In this document: piece after piece, positions 41,107-49,242 of the stretch
Layout of the letters: every line of letters starts with the position of its first letter
How positions within the stretch are numbered: position 1 is the first letter of the stretch
Source: SB11 sp037968475
Lineage (GTDB): Bacteria > Bacteroidota > Bacteroidia > UBA8524
Length of the DNA: 64,000 bases
NCBI GenBank assembly: GCA_037968475.1
Contig: JBBKVO010000008.1
Span: forward strand, 1 to 64,000
Direction of reading: 5' to 3'
The notes under the pieces: generated by a model
The model's database searches: none
The model's input: only the letters and a program-made list of their open reading frames with translations
Told to the model about the DNA's origin: nothing
Translations under genes and position numbers: made by a program

Positions 41107-42042
41107 TTATTGGTATACCTGACTTAACATTTCAGAAAGGGTAACTATATCATCTTTTCTTTTCAATTGGGCTAACCAATTTGCAGGTATGTCATTTACA
41201 GTATACAAAAGGCCTGCTAAACCTCCTGCTACTGCTGCGGTAGTATCGGTATCATCTCCTAAGTTAACCGCTTTTAAAGTAGTTTCTTTATATGAAGAGC
41301 AAGTGAGTAAGCACCACATTGCAGCTTCGAGTGTATGAACTACATAACCAGATGATGATATGTCTTTTTCTTCAAATAAATAAATATCGTCATTCAATAA
41401 ACGGTTAAAGAAAGCTATCTCATTAGTATTAATGCCTAACTGGGTAAGAAAAGAGATGATATTGTTTTTGTTGTTATTATAGGCATCAAGTGCGGGTATC
41501 CCTTTTAAAAGCTGTAGCGCAAACTCTGTATAGTAAAAGCAGGCTATAACAGAACGTATATGCCCATGTGTTATGGCAGAAACTTGTTTAACGTATTCGT
41601 ATCTTTCAGCAATGGGTTTATCCTTAATGAAGAAAATTAAAGGAAGAATGCGCATTAATGAACCATTACCGTTTGTATATTCAAAAATGCCTCCAGAAAT
41701 TAAAGGCGAGACACCATCTTTCAGTCTATCAATAGAGTTTCTTGTGGCGAAGCCAACGTCAAAGACCGAGCCAGTTGCTGTCCAATGATTATAGTATAAC
41801 CAACTTATAAAACTCTTAGCAATATTATTAATATCAAATCCACTAAGTAGGCTTTCGGCAAGACATAAAGAAAGAGAAGTATCATCAGACCAAACTCCTT
41901 TTGGCATTCGGTGGGAGCCAAATTCATCCATATCCGTTGCAGGATTGGCCTTAAGAATTTCACGACGTTTAAATTCGTGTGGTACTCCTAAAGCATCCCC
42001 AACAGCAAGTCCTAGAAGGGCGTCAGTTACTTGATTAGTCAT
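41107..42042 (-). CDS. ADP-ribosylglycohydrolase family protein (DraG/ARH-like)
   Basis: A 311-residue all-helical protein that removes ADP-ribose from proteins or small molecules. The N-terminal DALLGLAVGDALGVPHEF and the metal site motif WSDDTSLSLCLAESL are characteristic, and the second Mg(II)-binding motif near the C-terminus, LGDDTDTTAAVAGGLAGL, is intact. Together these give the two-metal centre needed for activity. The central part has NGSLMRILPLIFF and THGHIRSVIACFYY, also typical. No ADP-ribosyltransferase gene was found nearby. It is preceded by 36 bases from the lipoprotein gene at 42079-42807 on the same strand, so cotranscription is possible but the two seem unrelated. Confidence 0.9.
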   Translation of the reverse strand: MTNQVTDALLGLAVGDALGVPHEFKRREILKANPATDMDEFGSHRMPKGVWSDDTSLSLCLAESLLSGFDINNIAKSFISWLYYNHWTATGSVFDVGFATRNSIDRLKDGVSPLISGGIFEYTNGNGSLMRILPLIFFIKDKPIAERYEYVKQVSAITHGHIRSVIACFYYTEFALQLLKGIPALDAYNNNKNNIISFLTQLGINTNEIAFFNRLLNDDIYLFEEKDISSSGYVVHTLEAAMWCLLTCSSYKETTLKAVNLGDDTDTTAAVAGGLAGLLYTVNDIPANWLAQLKRKDDIVTLSEMLSQVYQ

Positions 42043-42078
42043 CTACAAGCAATTATACAATTATTTGTAGAATGATAG

Positions 42079-42807
42079 TCAGTTAATAATAGTGTCAAGA
42101 GCAAACTTTTGATATTTTAATTCTCCATAATCTAACTGCAATTTAAAATCATAATTAACTAATAAACTATCAGTTTGTGGTACAGTTAGTTGGTAAAAAT
42201 CTTTATTATAAGTGTTTTGTGCAGCTTGTTCCAATGCTTGTGTATATGCCGATAGAATGGTTTTAATGACATCATTGAAATACCTTTCATGGGTTTGATA
42301 ATCCCATATGATTCGGGTATTAGCTTTAAGAGGTGAGTCAGAATATTCAGGCTCTTTTCCATAGTTTGTAATATGTTTAATTACCATTGCTTTAACGTTT
42401 GCTGTGTCTTGGTATTCTGCTTCAACAAGGTATTGACCTATCGAGTTAATTCTTATATCTAATCTATTTTTAAAACCACAGTATGCGGGGAGGTAAACAG
42501 GAAAAGGGTTCCTAATAAAAACCTTTAAATAAATAGGTGATTTTCCTCTATCAATAGTGAACTTAATCTTGAAAAATACAAAATAATCTTGCGAAGTTGT
42601 GGTTGTATCAATCAAGCGAGCTAACCGCTCTCTGATTAAAGCGAAACTGTCACTATACTTAAACTCAATTACGGGTAAACTATCATCACCACTAAAAAAT
42701 GCTTCTAATTGTGGCGAACAGAAATAGCTTTTAGGCTCTTCTTTTACAAGGCTTTGTCTGCAAGCCACAAGTACTATACAAATAAATAAGCCAATAACTG
42801 TTTTCAT
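42079..42807 (-). CDS. predicted lipoprotein, unknown function
   Basis: A 242-residue protein with a lipobox in FICIVLVAC (cysteine at residue 16) and no recognised domain. The mature part mixes beta strands and charged helices: SYFCSPQLEAFFSGDDSLPV, FALIRERLARLIDTTTTSQD, LDIRINSIGQYLVEAEYQDT, WDYQTHERYFNDVIKTILSA and the C-terminal DFKLQLDYGELKYQKFALDT. The composition is that of a small soluble periplasmic domain. It is likely expressed with the ADP-ribosylglycohydrolase gene following 36 bases downstream. An alternative is a secreted binding protein; the sequence does not decide. Confidence 0.5.
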   Translation of the reverse strand: MKTVIGLFICIVLVACRQSLVKEEPKSYFCSPQLEAFFSGDDSLPVIEFKYSDSFALIRERLARLIDTTTTSQDYFVFFKIKFTIDRGKSPIYLKVFIRNPFPVYLPAYCGFKNRLDIRINSIGQYLVEAEYQDTANVKAMVIKHITNYGKEPEYSDSPLKANTRIIWDYQTHERYFNDVIKTILSAYTQALEQAAQNTYNKDFYQLTVPQTDSLLVNYDFKLQLDYGELKYQKFALDTIIN

Positions 42808-42862
42808 ATAAGTATGAACGCTAAAATGCCAATATAGGTTGTTAATAATATTGATAGGATTT

Positions 42863-42952
42863 GAAATCCTATTCTGTTAAAATTACAATGCGAAGCAGGA
42901 CTTAAGTCCTGCTTCGCATTGTAATCGCAAAAGCGGAGGGTTTCAACCCTCC
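42863..42952. repeat. double-palindrome repeat, copy 2
   Basis: The leader TCCTATTCTGTTAAAATTAC is followed by a perfect 44-base palindrome (42882-42903 with 42904-42925) and a second hairpin, GGAGGGTT / AACCCTCC (about 42935-42952). Compared with 16813-16906 the stem bases differ but still pair. Confidence 0.8.
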
Positions 42953-42960
42953 TTAATATT

Positions 42961-43062
42961 GTCTGCCCACTTCTTCAACTTCGCTCAGAATGACAACACG
43001 CTCGTTTCCCCGTCATGCCGACGTAGGTCGGCATCTCACTCTGTATTACACACAAATGGTAA
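42961..43062. repeat. GTCATCCTGAG/GTCATGCCGAC-type repeat block
   Basis: GTCTGCCCACTTCTTCAACT runs into TCAGAATGACAACACGCTCG and CCCCGTCATGCCGACGTAGG. Read on the opposite strand it matches the block around 62150-62240, in inverted orientation. The remaining bases to 43149 hold no gene or other recognised site. Confidence 0.75.
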
Positions 43063-43149
43063 CATTTCACATCCAGCCTGCATTCATGGCATCCGACATC
43101 ACACATCCAAAATAATAAATGCTCAATGTCTAATGTCCAATGCCAAACG

Positions 43150-43965
43150 TTACACCGCTACGCTATGCTCGCGCAGGGCATCGTTAAGGCTGGTTTTAAG
43201 GTCGGTGCTAGGTTTTCGGCGACCAATAATTAATGCACAAGGCACTTGAAAATTGCCTGCGGGAAAACTTTTGGTATAGCTGCCGGGTATTACCACACTG
43301 CGTGCAGCTACAACCCCTTTGGTTTCAATAGGGGTATCACCCGTTACATCAATAATTTTAGTACTTTGGGTAAGCACTACGCCCGCACCCAAAACGGCTT
43401 CTTTTTCAATTCGCACACCTTCAACCACTATACAGCGCGAGCCTATAAATGCACCATCTTCTATAATCACAGGGGCGGCTTGTACTGGCTCTAAAACTCC
43501 ACCTATACCAACACCACCGCTTAGGTGTACATTTTTACCTATTTGCGCGCAACTGCCCACAGTTGCCCAAGTATCTACCATAGTGCCTTCATCAACATAC
43601 GCGCCTATATTTACATAGGCAGGCATCATTATCACACCTTTGGCAAGGTAAGCACCGTAGCGGGCTATGGCATGGGGCACAATACGCACTCCAAGTTCAG
43701 CATAACCTGTTTTTAGCTTCATTTTATCGTGAAACTCAAAAGGGCCTATTTCAATAGTTTCCATTTGGCGAATAGGGAAGTATAATATCACAGCCTTTTT
43801 CACCCAATCGTTCACCTGCCAACCGTTTTCGGTAGGTTCGGCAGTACGCAAACGGCCTTTATCAATCTCTTCAATTACTGCATTTATAGCATTTTGGGTT
43901 TCGGTTTCTTTTAGCAACTCGCGGTTTTCCCAAGCGGCATTTACTATATCTTTAAAATTTTGCAT
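43150..43965 (-). CDS. dapD: 2,3,4,5-tetrahydropyridine-2,6-dicarboxylate N-succinyltransferase
   Basis: Succinylates tetrahydrodipicolinate with succinyl-CoA, committing flux to meso-diaminopimelate and lysine. From the ATG at 43965 the protein is 271 residues (a TTG three codons upstream is less likely). The N-terminal helices (FKDIVNAAWENRELLKET) are followed by the left-handed beta helix of hexapeptide repeats, including GVIMMPAYVNIGAYVDEGTM, IGKNVHLSGGVGIGGVLEPV and GAFIGSRCIVVEGVRIEKEA, and by the C-terminal strand with a GSYTKSFPAGNFQVPCALII region. All family blocks are there. Its presence with lysA shows the succinylase branch of the pathway. It is divergent from the gene at 44042, 76 bases apart. 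Confidence 0.94.
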   Translation of the reverse strand: MQNFKDIVNAAWENRELLKETETQNAINAVIEEIDKGRLRTAEPTENGWQVNDWVKKAVILYFPIRQMETIEIGPFEFHDKMKLKTGYAELGVRIVPHAIARYGAYLAKGVIMMPAYVNIGAYVDEGTMVDTWATVGSCAQIGKNVHLSGGVGIGGVLEPVQAAPVIIEDGAFIGSRCIVVEGVRIEKEAVLGAGVVLTQSTKIIDVTGDTPIETKGVVAARSVVIPGSYTKSFPAGNFQVPCALIIGRRKPSTDLKTSLNDALREHSVAV

Positions 43966-44041
43966 TGTATTCAACTATTTGTGCAGCAAATTTGTTATAT
44001 TATTTCGGTCACACAAAATTTTATAACAACAACCCCCTTTT

Positions 44042-45580
44042 ATGTCGCAAATACGCAGGTCGAGAAAACCCAGATTAAAGCAGCGAAACTCTACTCCCGA
44101 TGATTTTAGTGAATTGATAAAACTTTCAAAAGTTTGTTTCCCTGAACATAAACCTTGGAAAATGGAAATGCTGGAAAGTCAGTATACTCTTTTTCCTGAA
44201 GGAATGCAGTTGATAGAGTATGATGGTGAGATTGTAGGTAGTGCTACCAGCTTGATTGTGAACATGGAGGACTATACCGATAATCATACTTGGGCTGAGA
44301 TAAGTGATAACGGATACATCACCAATCACGACCCTGAGGGCGATACTTTGTATGGTATAGAGGTAATGGTACACCCTGAATATCAAGGGTTGAAAATTGG
44401 CAGACGTTTGTACGAAATGCGTCGCCAATTGTGTGAGGATTTAAACCTAAAAGAAATTTTAATAGGCGGACGAATTCCCAATTTTCATAAATACGAAGAA
44501 GAGTTTGGAGCACGTGCCTACCTAAAAAGGGTATTGGATAAGAAAATTAAAGATCCTGTAATAAATTTTCAGCTATCGCAAGGCTTTCAAATTCGTAAGA
44601 TAATAAAAGACTATTTGCTTAGCGACTGGGAAAGTGGCGGGTATGGTGTGTTGATGGAGTGGAACAATATTGACTACGTGCCTGAAACGCCTGAGCGTAG
44701 CGTATTGATGAAAAACATACGTATTTGCTGCATACAGTATGAGTTGAGGAAAATAGAATCGTTTGATGATTTTGCTACACAGTGCGAGTTTTTTACTGAT
44801 GTGGCATCCAACTATAAATCAGATTTTGCGTTGTTTCCAGAGTTATTTACCACGCAGTTGCTTTCTTTTATGGATTCATCAAACATAAGTATTGAAGATA
44901 GCATACGTAAGTTGGATGATTATACGGGCGATTATATCAATTTGTTTTCGCGTCTTTCATTAGAATATAATATAAATATTATTGCAGGTACACACCTTGT
45001 GGTTGAGGGTGGCGATTTATACAATGTATCGTTCATATTTAAACGCGATGGTACATTTGAGAAGCAGTATAAAATACACGTAACTCCCAACGAATCGAAA
45101 TGGTGGGGAGTGAGACCGGGTAACGAGATAAAGGTGTTTAATACCGATTGTGGTAAAATAGGCATCAATATTTGTTACGACTCTGAGTTTCCAGAGATTG
45201 CACGCATTATGGCTCAAAAAGGGGCAAAGGTAATTTTTGTGCCTTTTTGTACTGATGAGAGACACGGATATTTGCGCGTAAAACTATGTTCACAAGCTCG
45301 CGCTATCGAAAACCAAATATATGTAGCCACAGCGGGTACTATTGGTAATATCCCTTCGGTAGAAAATATGGATATAAACTATGCCCAAAGTGGTATATAT
45401 ACCCCAAGCGATTTTGCATTTCCGCCTGAAGCTGTTGCAGGCGAATGTAGCCCCAATTTAGAAACAGTGGTTATAGCCGATTTGGATTTGGCCACGCTAG
45501 AGCGTACCCGAAAAAGTGGTACAGTTACCAATTGGCGCGATAGAAGAGATGATATGTATAAAGTGATTGAGGTAGAGTAA
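44042..45580 (+). CDS. GNAT acetyltransferase fused to a carbon-nitrogen hydrolase
   Basis: A 512-residue two-domain enzyme. Residues about 15-200 form a GNAT N-acetyltransferase (ELIKLSKVCFPEHKPWKMEM, and VHPEYQGLKIGRRLYEMRRQ as acetyl-CoA loop). Residues about 225-505 are a nitrilase-superfamily amidase with the Glu-Lys-Cys triad: E in ALFPELFTTQ, K in KQYKIHVTPNESKWWG and C in IGINICYDSEFPEIAR. Such bifunctional proteins are widespread and are thought to act on amides and then transfer an acetyl group or similar, but the substrate is not established. Both catalytic sites look intact. The gene is monocistronic with a strong terminator at 45598-45633. Confidence 0.9.
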   Translation: MSQIRRSRKPRLKQRNSTPDDFSELIKLSKVCFPEHKPWKMEMLESQYTLFPEGMQLIEYDGEIVGSATSLIVNMEDYTDNHTWAEISDNGYITNHDPEGDTLYGIEVMVHPEYQGLKIGRRLYEMRRQLCEDLNLKEILIGGRIPNFHKYEEEFGARAYLKRVLDKKIKDPVINFQLSQGFQIRKIIKDYLLSDWESGGYGVLMEWNNIDYVPETPERSVLMKNIRICCIQYELRKIESFDDFATQCEFFTDVASNYKSDFALFPELFTTQLLSFMDSSNISIEDSIRKLDDYTGDYINLFSRLSLEYNINIIAGTHLVVEGGDLYNVSFIFKRDGTFEKQYKIHVTPNESKWWGVRPGNEIKVFNTDCGKIGINICYDSEFPEIARIMAQKGAKVIFVPFCTDERHGYLRVKLCSQARAIENQIYVATAGTIGNIPSVENMDINYAQSGIYTPSDFAFPPEAVAGECSPNLETVVIADLDLATLERTRKSGTVTNWRDRRDDMYKVIEVE

Positions 45581-45597
45581 ACACTACATAGTACTGT

Positions 45598-45633
45598 AAA
45601 AGCCCATTGTGTAAACACAATGGGCTTTTTTTT
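45598..45633 (+). terminator. Rho-independent terminator of 44042-45580
   Basis: AAAAGCCCATTGTG pairs perfectly with CACAATGGGCTTTT around the loop TAAA, followed by T residues. Confidence 0.9.
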
Positions 45634-45718
45634 ACTTTTAACGTAGTTAAATAGTTTAAAACGGTACTTAGTAAGGTTATAAAGGTTTTATTTGTACATA
45701 TTTTAGGAATTGTACTGT

Positions 45719-46486
45719 ATGAAGAAAATACTTATATACTCGCGTTATTTTACAGAGGCTATATCAAAAGGCAATATACCTTTGCTTATAACCGCCCTAC
45801 GGTTTGCATTTCAGAAAAAGCACCCTTCAAAAGATTTAGTAATTAAGAATCCCAAAATGGGAACGGTGCATTGCCGAAAAAATACTACTGATTTTATGTT
45901 TAGCTTTTATGCTTATGAGTATAATGTGAAAGAATTTTTAATGAAACACAAAAACGACTATACCCACTTTTTAGATATAGGTGCTTGTATAGGTGATTAT
46001 AGCTTGCTTATGGCTAAACACGGAATGGCGGTAATTGCTTTTGAACCAGTTGAAGAAAACTATTTGCAACTGCAAAAAAATATAGAAGTAAACGGGCTTA
46101 GTGGAAATATTAGTGCACAAAAACTGGCGCTAGGTAAAGAAGAGGGCACAACTGTGTTTAATGTAAGAGAAGATAACAAAGGTGCATCAAGTAGGGATAA
46201 TGACTATAAAAGTGCTTATACATATACCGTTCAAGTAGATACTTTAGATGCTATAGGCTCTTCGTTAGGAGAAATTGAAAACTGCATACTTAAAATTGAT
46301 GCTGAGGGTATGGAGGTAGAGGTATTGTTGGGTGCAGATGGTTTTATTAAAACCCTTAAAAAAGCACTTATAATTATAGAAGTTACTCTTACGCAACGCA
46401 CTGAGATTGAGACAATATTAAAAGGGCATAAAAACCATAGCATTGTCCCTATCGACGAGTTTAATATGGGTATATTTATTAATTAA
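45719..46486 (+). CDS. FkbM-family methyltransferase
   Basis: The start is the ATG at 45719; a TTG three codons before would only add MYC. The 255-residue protein has the class I methyltransferase core: HFLDIGACIGDYSLLMAKHG (motif I, SAM binding), VIAFEPVEENYLQLQKNIEV (motif II), and NCILKIDAEGMEVEVLLGAD (the FkbM signature). FkbM enzymes O-methylate sugars or other hydroxyl groups, often in surface glycans or natural products; the substrate is not evident. The N-terminal 60 residues are basic and partly hydrophobic. It is convergent with 46575-48137, from which a strong shared terminator separates it. Confidence 0.85.
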   Translation: MKKILIYSRYFTEAISKGNIPLLITALRFAFQKKHPSKDLVIKNPKMGTVHCRKNTTDFMFSFYAYEYNVKEFLMKHKNDYTHFLDIGACIGDYSLLMAKHGMAVIAFEPVEENYLQLQKNIEVNGLSGNISAQKLALGKEEGTTVFNVREDNKGASSRDNDYKSAYTYTVQVDTLDAIGSSLGEIENCILKIDAEGMEVEVLLGADGFIKTLKKALIIIEVTLTQRTEIETILKGHKNHSIVPIDEFNMGIFIN

Positions 46487-46510
46487 CGTGAGTTCCATTA
46501 GATTGTACCT

Positions 46511-46560
46511 ACTAAAACCAAAAGAGCCACTGCATTTGCAGTGGCTCTTTTGGTTTTAGT
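46511..46560. terminator. strong bidirectional terminator
   Basis: A perfect 24-base inverted repeat (46511-46534 with 46537-46560) and two-base loop lie between the convergent genes at 45719-46486 and 46575-48137. Oligo-A on the left and oligo-T on the right arm serve both directions. Confidence 0.9.
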
Positions 46561-46574
46561 ACTTTTTGTATTGC

Positions 46575-48137
46575 TTAGTGGTCGTGTCCATCATGGTCAT
46601 CGCCATCTTTTTTAGGCGGGGCTACATAATCTAATCCCAACTCGTTATACAAAATTTCTTTTAGCTGCTCGGCACCAAGGCGTTTAGCCAATATTTTCTT
46701 GTCTTTATCTAACAAAAATATTTGTGGGGTACTGTTGATATTATACGACTTGCGGAAACCCGAAATATTCCATGAGTCTATAACATTTATCCATTTCAGT
46801 TGGTTGCTGCGTAAATAATCAATCCAGTGTTCGGTATCTTGTTCTACACCTACGGCATACACTTCTACACCCAATTTTTTCACAGTATCGTAAAAGCCTT
46901 TAATTACAGGCATTTCTTTTTTACAATGTCCACAGTCTGGATCCCAAAATACCAAAACAGTATATTTAGCGTCAACAGCATACAAATCGGTCGATTTTTC
47001 GCGGGCAAGCAATAAACCTAAATCGTTGGCTCTCTTGTCCTCGTCTTTTACCGCATCTACTATTTTATCAATTTTACGCTCAAGCGTTGAGTCAAACATC
47101 TTCAACTCAGGAGCAAACAAATTACACAGCGTAGGTAAAAACGATTCGGCATTTGCTCTTGTGCGCATTATCTCGGTAGTGTCTAACCAAAAACAACGCT
47201 CTTTGGTGTAGTATTTCACCGCCAAGCGAACGGGCACAGCATCCATACAAATAAATTTCGATTTCTCGTATTTGTTCATTATCCATATCAACGTATATCT
47301 AAACATCTCTTTGTTGGCCAATGTTTTATCAATAATAGCTACGGCTGAGTTGTATATAGAATCAGGATTTTGAACGGTTAGTTTTTCAATATAACGCTCT
47401 AGTTTGTTATGGAATACAGGTGAGCGAAGCACACAACCCGAAGTAAAGTTTACATTATCCCAGTAGTGGGTTTTATACCAAAAAAACTGCCAGTTGCTAT
47501 CAATAATATTTCCGTTTTCGTCCGTTGGTGCATCCGGCACTTCGGGCTCTTTCATCGAGTTAAATATTTGAGTAAGCACAGCATTAGGATAACGTTCCAT
47601 AAACTCCTTGCGGTAGTTATACATTTCTTGCGGAATTTGCTTTAGCTTTTCTTGTATTTTCTTTACAGAGTCTTGGCGAGAAGGGTCGTTTGCCCATTGT
47701 TTCGCCACTTGCTGCAAAGTATTCTCTTCGATACTAATTTTATAAGCGTGTTGCTGAAACTCAAAAAATATTTCATTTTCTTTTGAGTTTTTTATCTTCA
47801 TGCTCATTAAATAATCAAGCGTATCGGTTTCCAACTCAAAATTGGTTTCCGACACTACAAACTCAAACAATTTTACTCGGCCAATAGCCAGCATATAAAT
47901 GCCACAGCCCAAAGTAGTATCACGCTGAAAAACAGCGATACCTTTATTGTTGATTTTTGCCGAATCGACCAAGTAAGTATCCTTGCCCAAATAATTGGCC
48001 AAATACACCATGGTATCGCTAAGACCTTTTATTTTGATTTTAATGTTGTAGCCTGCCGGAGTTTTACCCGCAAAGGCAGTGGTAGGAAGTGTGAAAATTA
48101 GTAGTGATACACTAAATAGTAAAAGTAACCTCTTCAT
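46575..48137 (-). CDS. secreted thioredoxin-family protein with DUF4369-like N-terminus
   Basis: A 520-residue exported protein. After the signal peptide (SLLIFTLPTTAFAG) comes a beta domain of DUF4369 type (about 28-130; KGLSDTMVYLANYLGKDTYL and VDSAKINNKGIAVFQ), a long helical middle of the kind called DUF5106 (about 140-380), and a redoxin domain (about 385-500) with VLVFWDPDCGHCKKEMPVIK. CGHC is a thioredoxin-type active site, so it should act as a periplasmic thiol-disulfide oxidoreductase, related to TlpA/ResA. The C-terminal tail KKDGDDHDGHDH is His/Asp rich and may bind metal. The partner proteins are unknown. This architecture recurs in Bacteroidota. Confidence 0.82.
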   Translation of the reverse strand: MKRLLLLFSVSLLIFTLPTTAFAGKTPAGYNIKIKIKGLSDTMVYLANYLGKDTYLVDSAKINNKGIAVFQRDTTLGCGIYMLAIGRVKLFEFVVSETNFELETDTLDYLMSMKIKNSKENEIFFEFQQHAYKISIEENTLQQVAKQWANDPSRQDSVKKIQEKLKQIPQEMYNYRKEFMERYPNAVLTQIFNSMKEPEVPDAPTDENGNIIDSNWQFFWYKTHYWDNVNFTSGCVLRSPVFHNKLERYIEKLTVQNPDSIYNSAVAIIDKTLANKEMFRYTLIWIMNKYEKSKFICMDAVPVRLAVKYYTKERCFWLDTTEIMRTRANAESFLPTLCNLFAPELKMFDSTLERKIDKIVDAVKDEDKRANDLGLLLAREKSTDLYAVDAKYTVLVFWDPDCGHCKKEMPVIKGFYDTVKKLGVEVYAVGVEQDTEHWIDYLRSNQLKWINVIDSWNISGFRKSYNINSTPQIFLLDKDKKILAKRLGAEQLKEILYNELGLDYVAPPKKDGDDHDGHDH

Positions 48138-48320
48138 CTATATCTTTTTGGTTTTAAGGTAAGATTATAATTTGTTTGTATACGTTGCTTAATACTAAAG
48201 CTACAGCAATTTTTTTGCCAAATGCAATTATCGGGGTTTAAATGTTAAAACGAACAAATAAAATATTTGTAACAAACAAAAGCAAACAGATGTTAGTTAA
48301 TACCTTAATCGAGTATTATT

Positions 48321-48788
48321 ATGGCCTTTTATCAGCTAAAAACCCGGCAATGTTTGCCCATTGGTCTTGATGAAGCGTGGGATTTTTTTTCATCACCTGC
48401 CAACTTAAAACAAATAACACCATCACACATGGGGTTTGATATTACATCGGGCTATACAGTGGGTGATAAAATGTATGAGGGAATGATAATTACCTATAAA
48501 GTAAAACCTGTTTTGGGTATACCGCTAAACTGGATGACGGAAATAACCTATATAGAAAACAAGGTGTATTTTGTTGATGAGCAACGTTTTGGCCCTTACG
48601 ACCTTTGGCACCACCAACATTGGTTTAAAGCTATAGATGGGGGAGTGGAGATGCAAGATATAGTGAACTATAAAATACCGTTTGGTTTTTTAGGTGCTAT
48701 TGCCAATGGGTTGTTTGTGGCTAAGCAGTTAAAAGGTGTTTTTGATTATAGGTTTAATAAGTTGGAGCAAATGTTTGGTAAACTTTAA
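48321..48788 (+). CDS. SRPBCC (START-like) domain protein
   Basis: A 155-residue single domain of the START/SRPBCC lipid- or ligand-binding fold: the N-terminal strand TRQCLPIGLDEAWDFFSSPA, the PANLKQITPSHMGFDI helix-loop, EITYIENKVYFVDEQRFGPY and the long C-terminal helix NGLFVAKQLKGVFDYRFNKL. This matches the small cytoplasmic proteins annotated as cell-division-inhibitor-like or ligand-binding SRPBCC. The bound ligand is unknown. It is a single gene with a 180-base noncoding lead between it and the divergent thioredoxin gene, and repeats follow it downstream. Confidence 0.78.
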   Translation: MAFYQLKTRQCLPIGLDEAWDFFSSPANLKQITPSHMGFDITSGYTVGDKMYEGMIITYKVKPVLGIPLNWMTEITYIENKVYFVDEQRFGPYDLWHHQHWFKAIDGGVEMQDIVNYKIPFGFLGAIANGLFVAKQLKGVFDYRFNKLEQMFGKL

Positions 48789-48834
48789 ATATTTGGCCAT
48801 TTAATAGCTATCATTTATCAATTAAAAGCTGGTG

Positions 48835-48988
48835 TGAGGGTCCGCTCGTACCAAAAATATATAGAGCGTCCGCTCGGAAGTGAGATCTTCATCCCCTGCC
48901 CCCTTCACTTACTCACTTATGTTTCGACTCCGCTCAACTTGATAATACACAAGAGGGATAATTCAGAGCTATATTTTTGACAAAATAC
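48835..48988. repeat. GCGTCCGCTC REP-like element, copy 3
   Basis: Begins AAAGCTGGTGTGAGGGTCCG; the core ends near 48878, and homology to 22137-22345 continues through CCCTGCCCCCTTCACTTACT to GCTATATTTTTGA. In this stretch (48789-49242) no gene is found. Confidence 0.75.
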
Positions 48989-49019
48989 TCAAAAACCAAA
49001 GGACAGTGGCGTGGCTTCC

Positions 49020-49062
49020 CTCCTTGCGCCGTCGTCCTGAGCGAAGTCGAAGGGTTGTGAGT
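49020..49062. repeat. GTCATCCTGAG-type dispersed repeat
   Basis: CGTCGTCCTGAGCGAAGTCG followed by AAGGGTTGTGAGTGG, related to copies near 17399 and 62200. A partial copy with CAGTTCGACAGGCTGATTGT follows near 49146-49165. Confidence 0.6.
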
Positions 49063-49242
49063 GGATAAGGAGGGACTGAGGGTGGTAGAAGTTGGTGGTT
49101 ATTTTATTATTCCTTACAGTTAAATACACACGAGTTATCAAGTTTCAGTTCGACAGGCTGATTGTCATCTTCAGTCTTTAATTTTTCATTCTCTGTTTTT
49201 CAGTTCTTGTTTATTCAATAGCAATAATGCAAATTGCCTGTA

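Noticed and set aside
1356..43965. lysA and dapD as an amino-acid gene cluster
   Set aside because: They are over 40 kb apart on opposite strands, each with other neighbours; they share a pathway but not an operon.
43981..44010. A GCAGC and GGTC pair before 44042 similar to the four sigma-linked promoters
   Set aside because: The spacing is two bases longer and the second box lacks TTGTCAA, so it does not fit the strict pattern.
14136..48988. A CRISPR array made of the GCGTCCGCTC repeats
   Set aside because: The copies are single, far apart, without regular spacers or cas genes.
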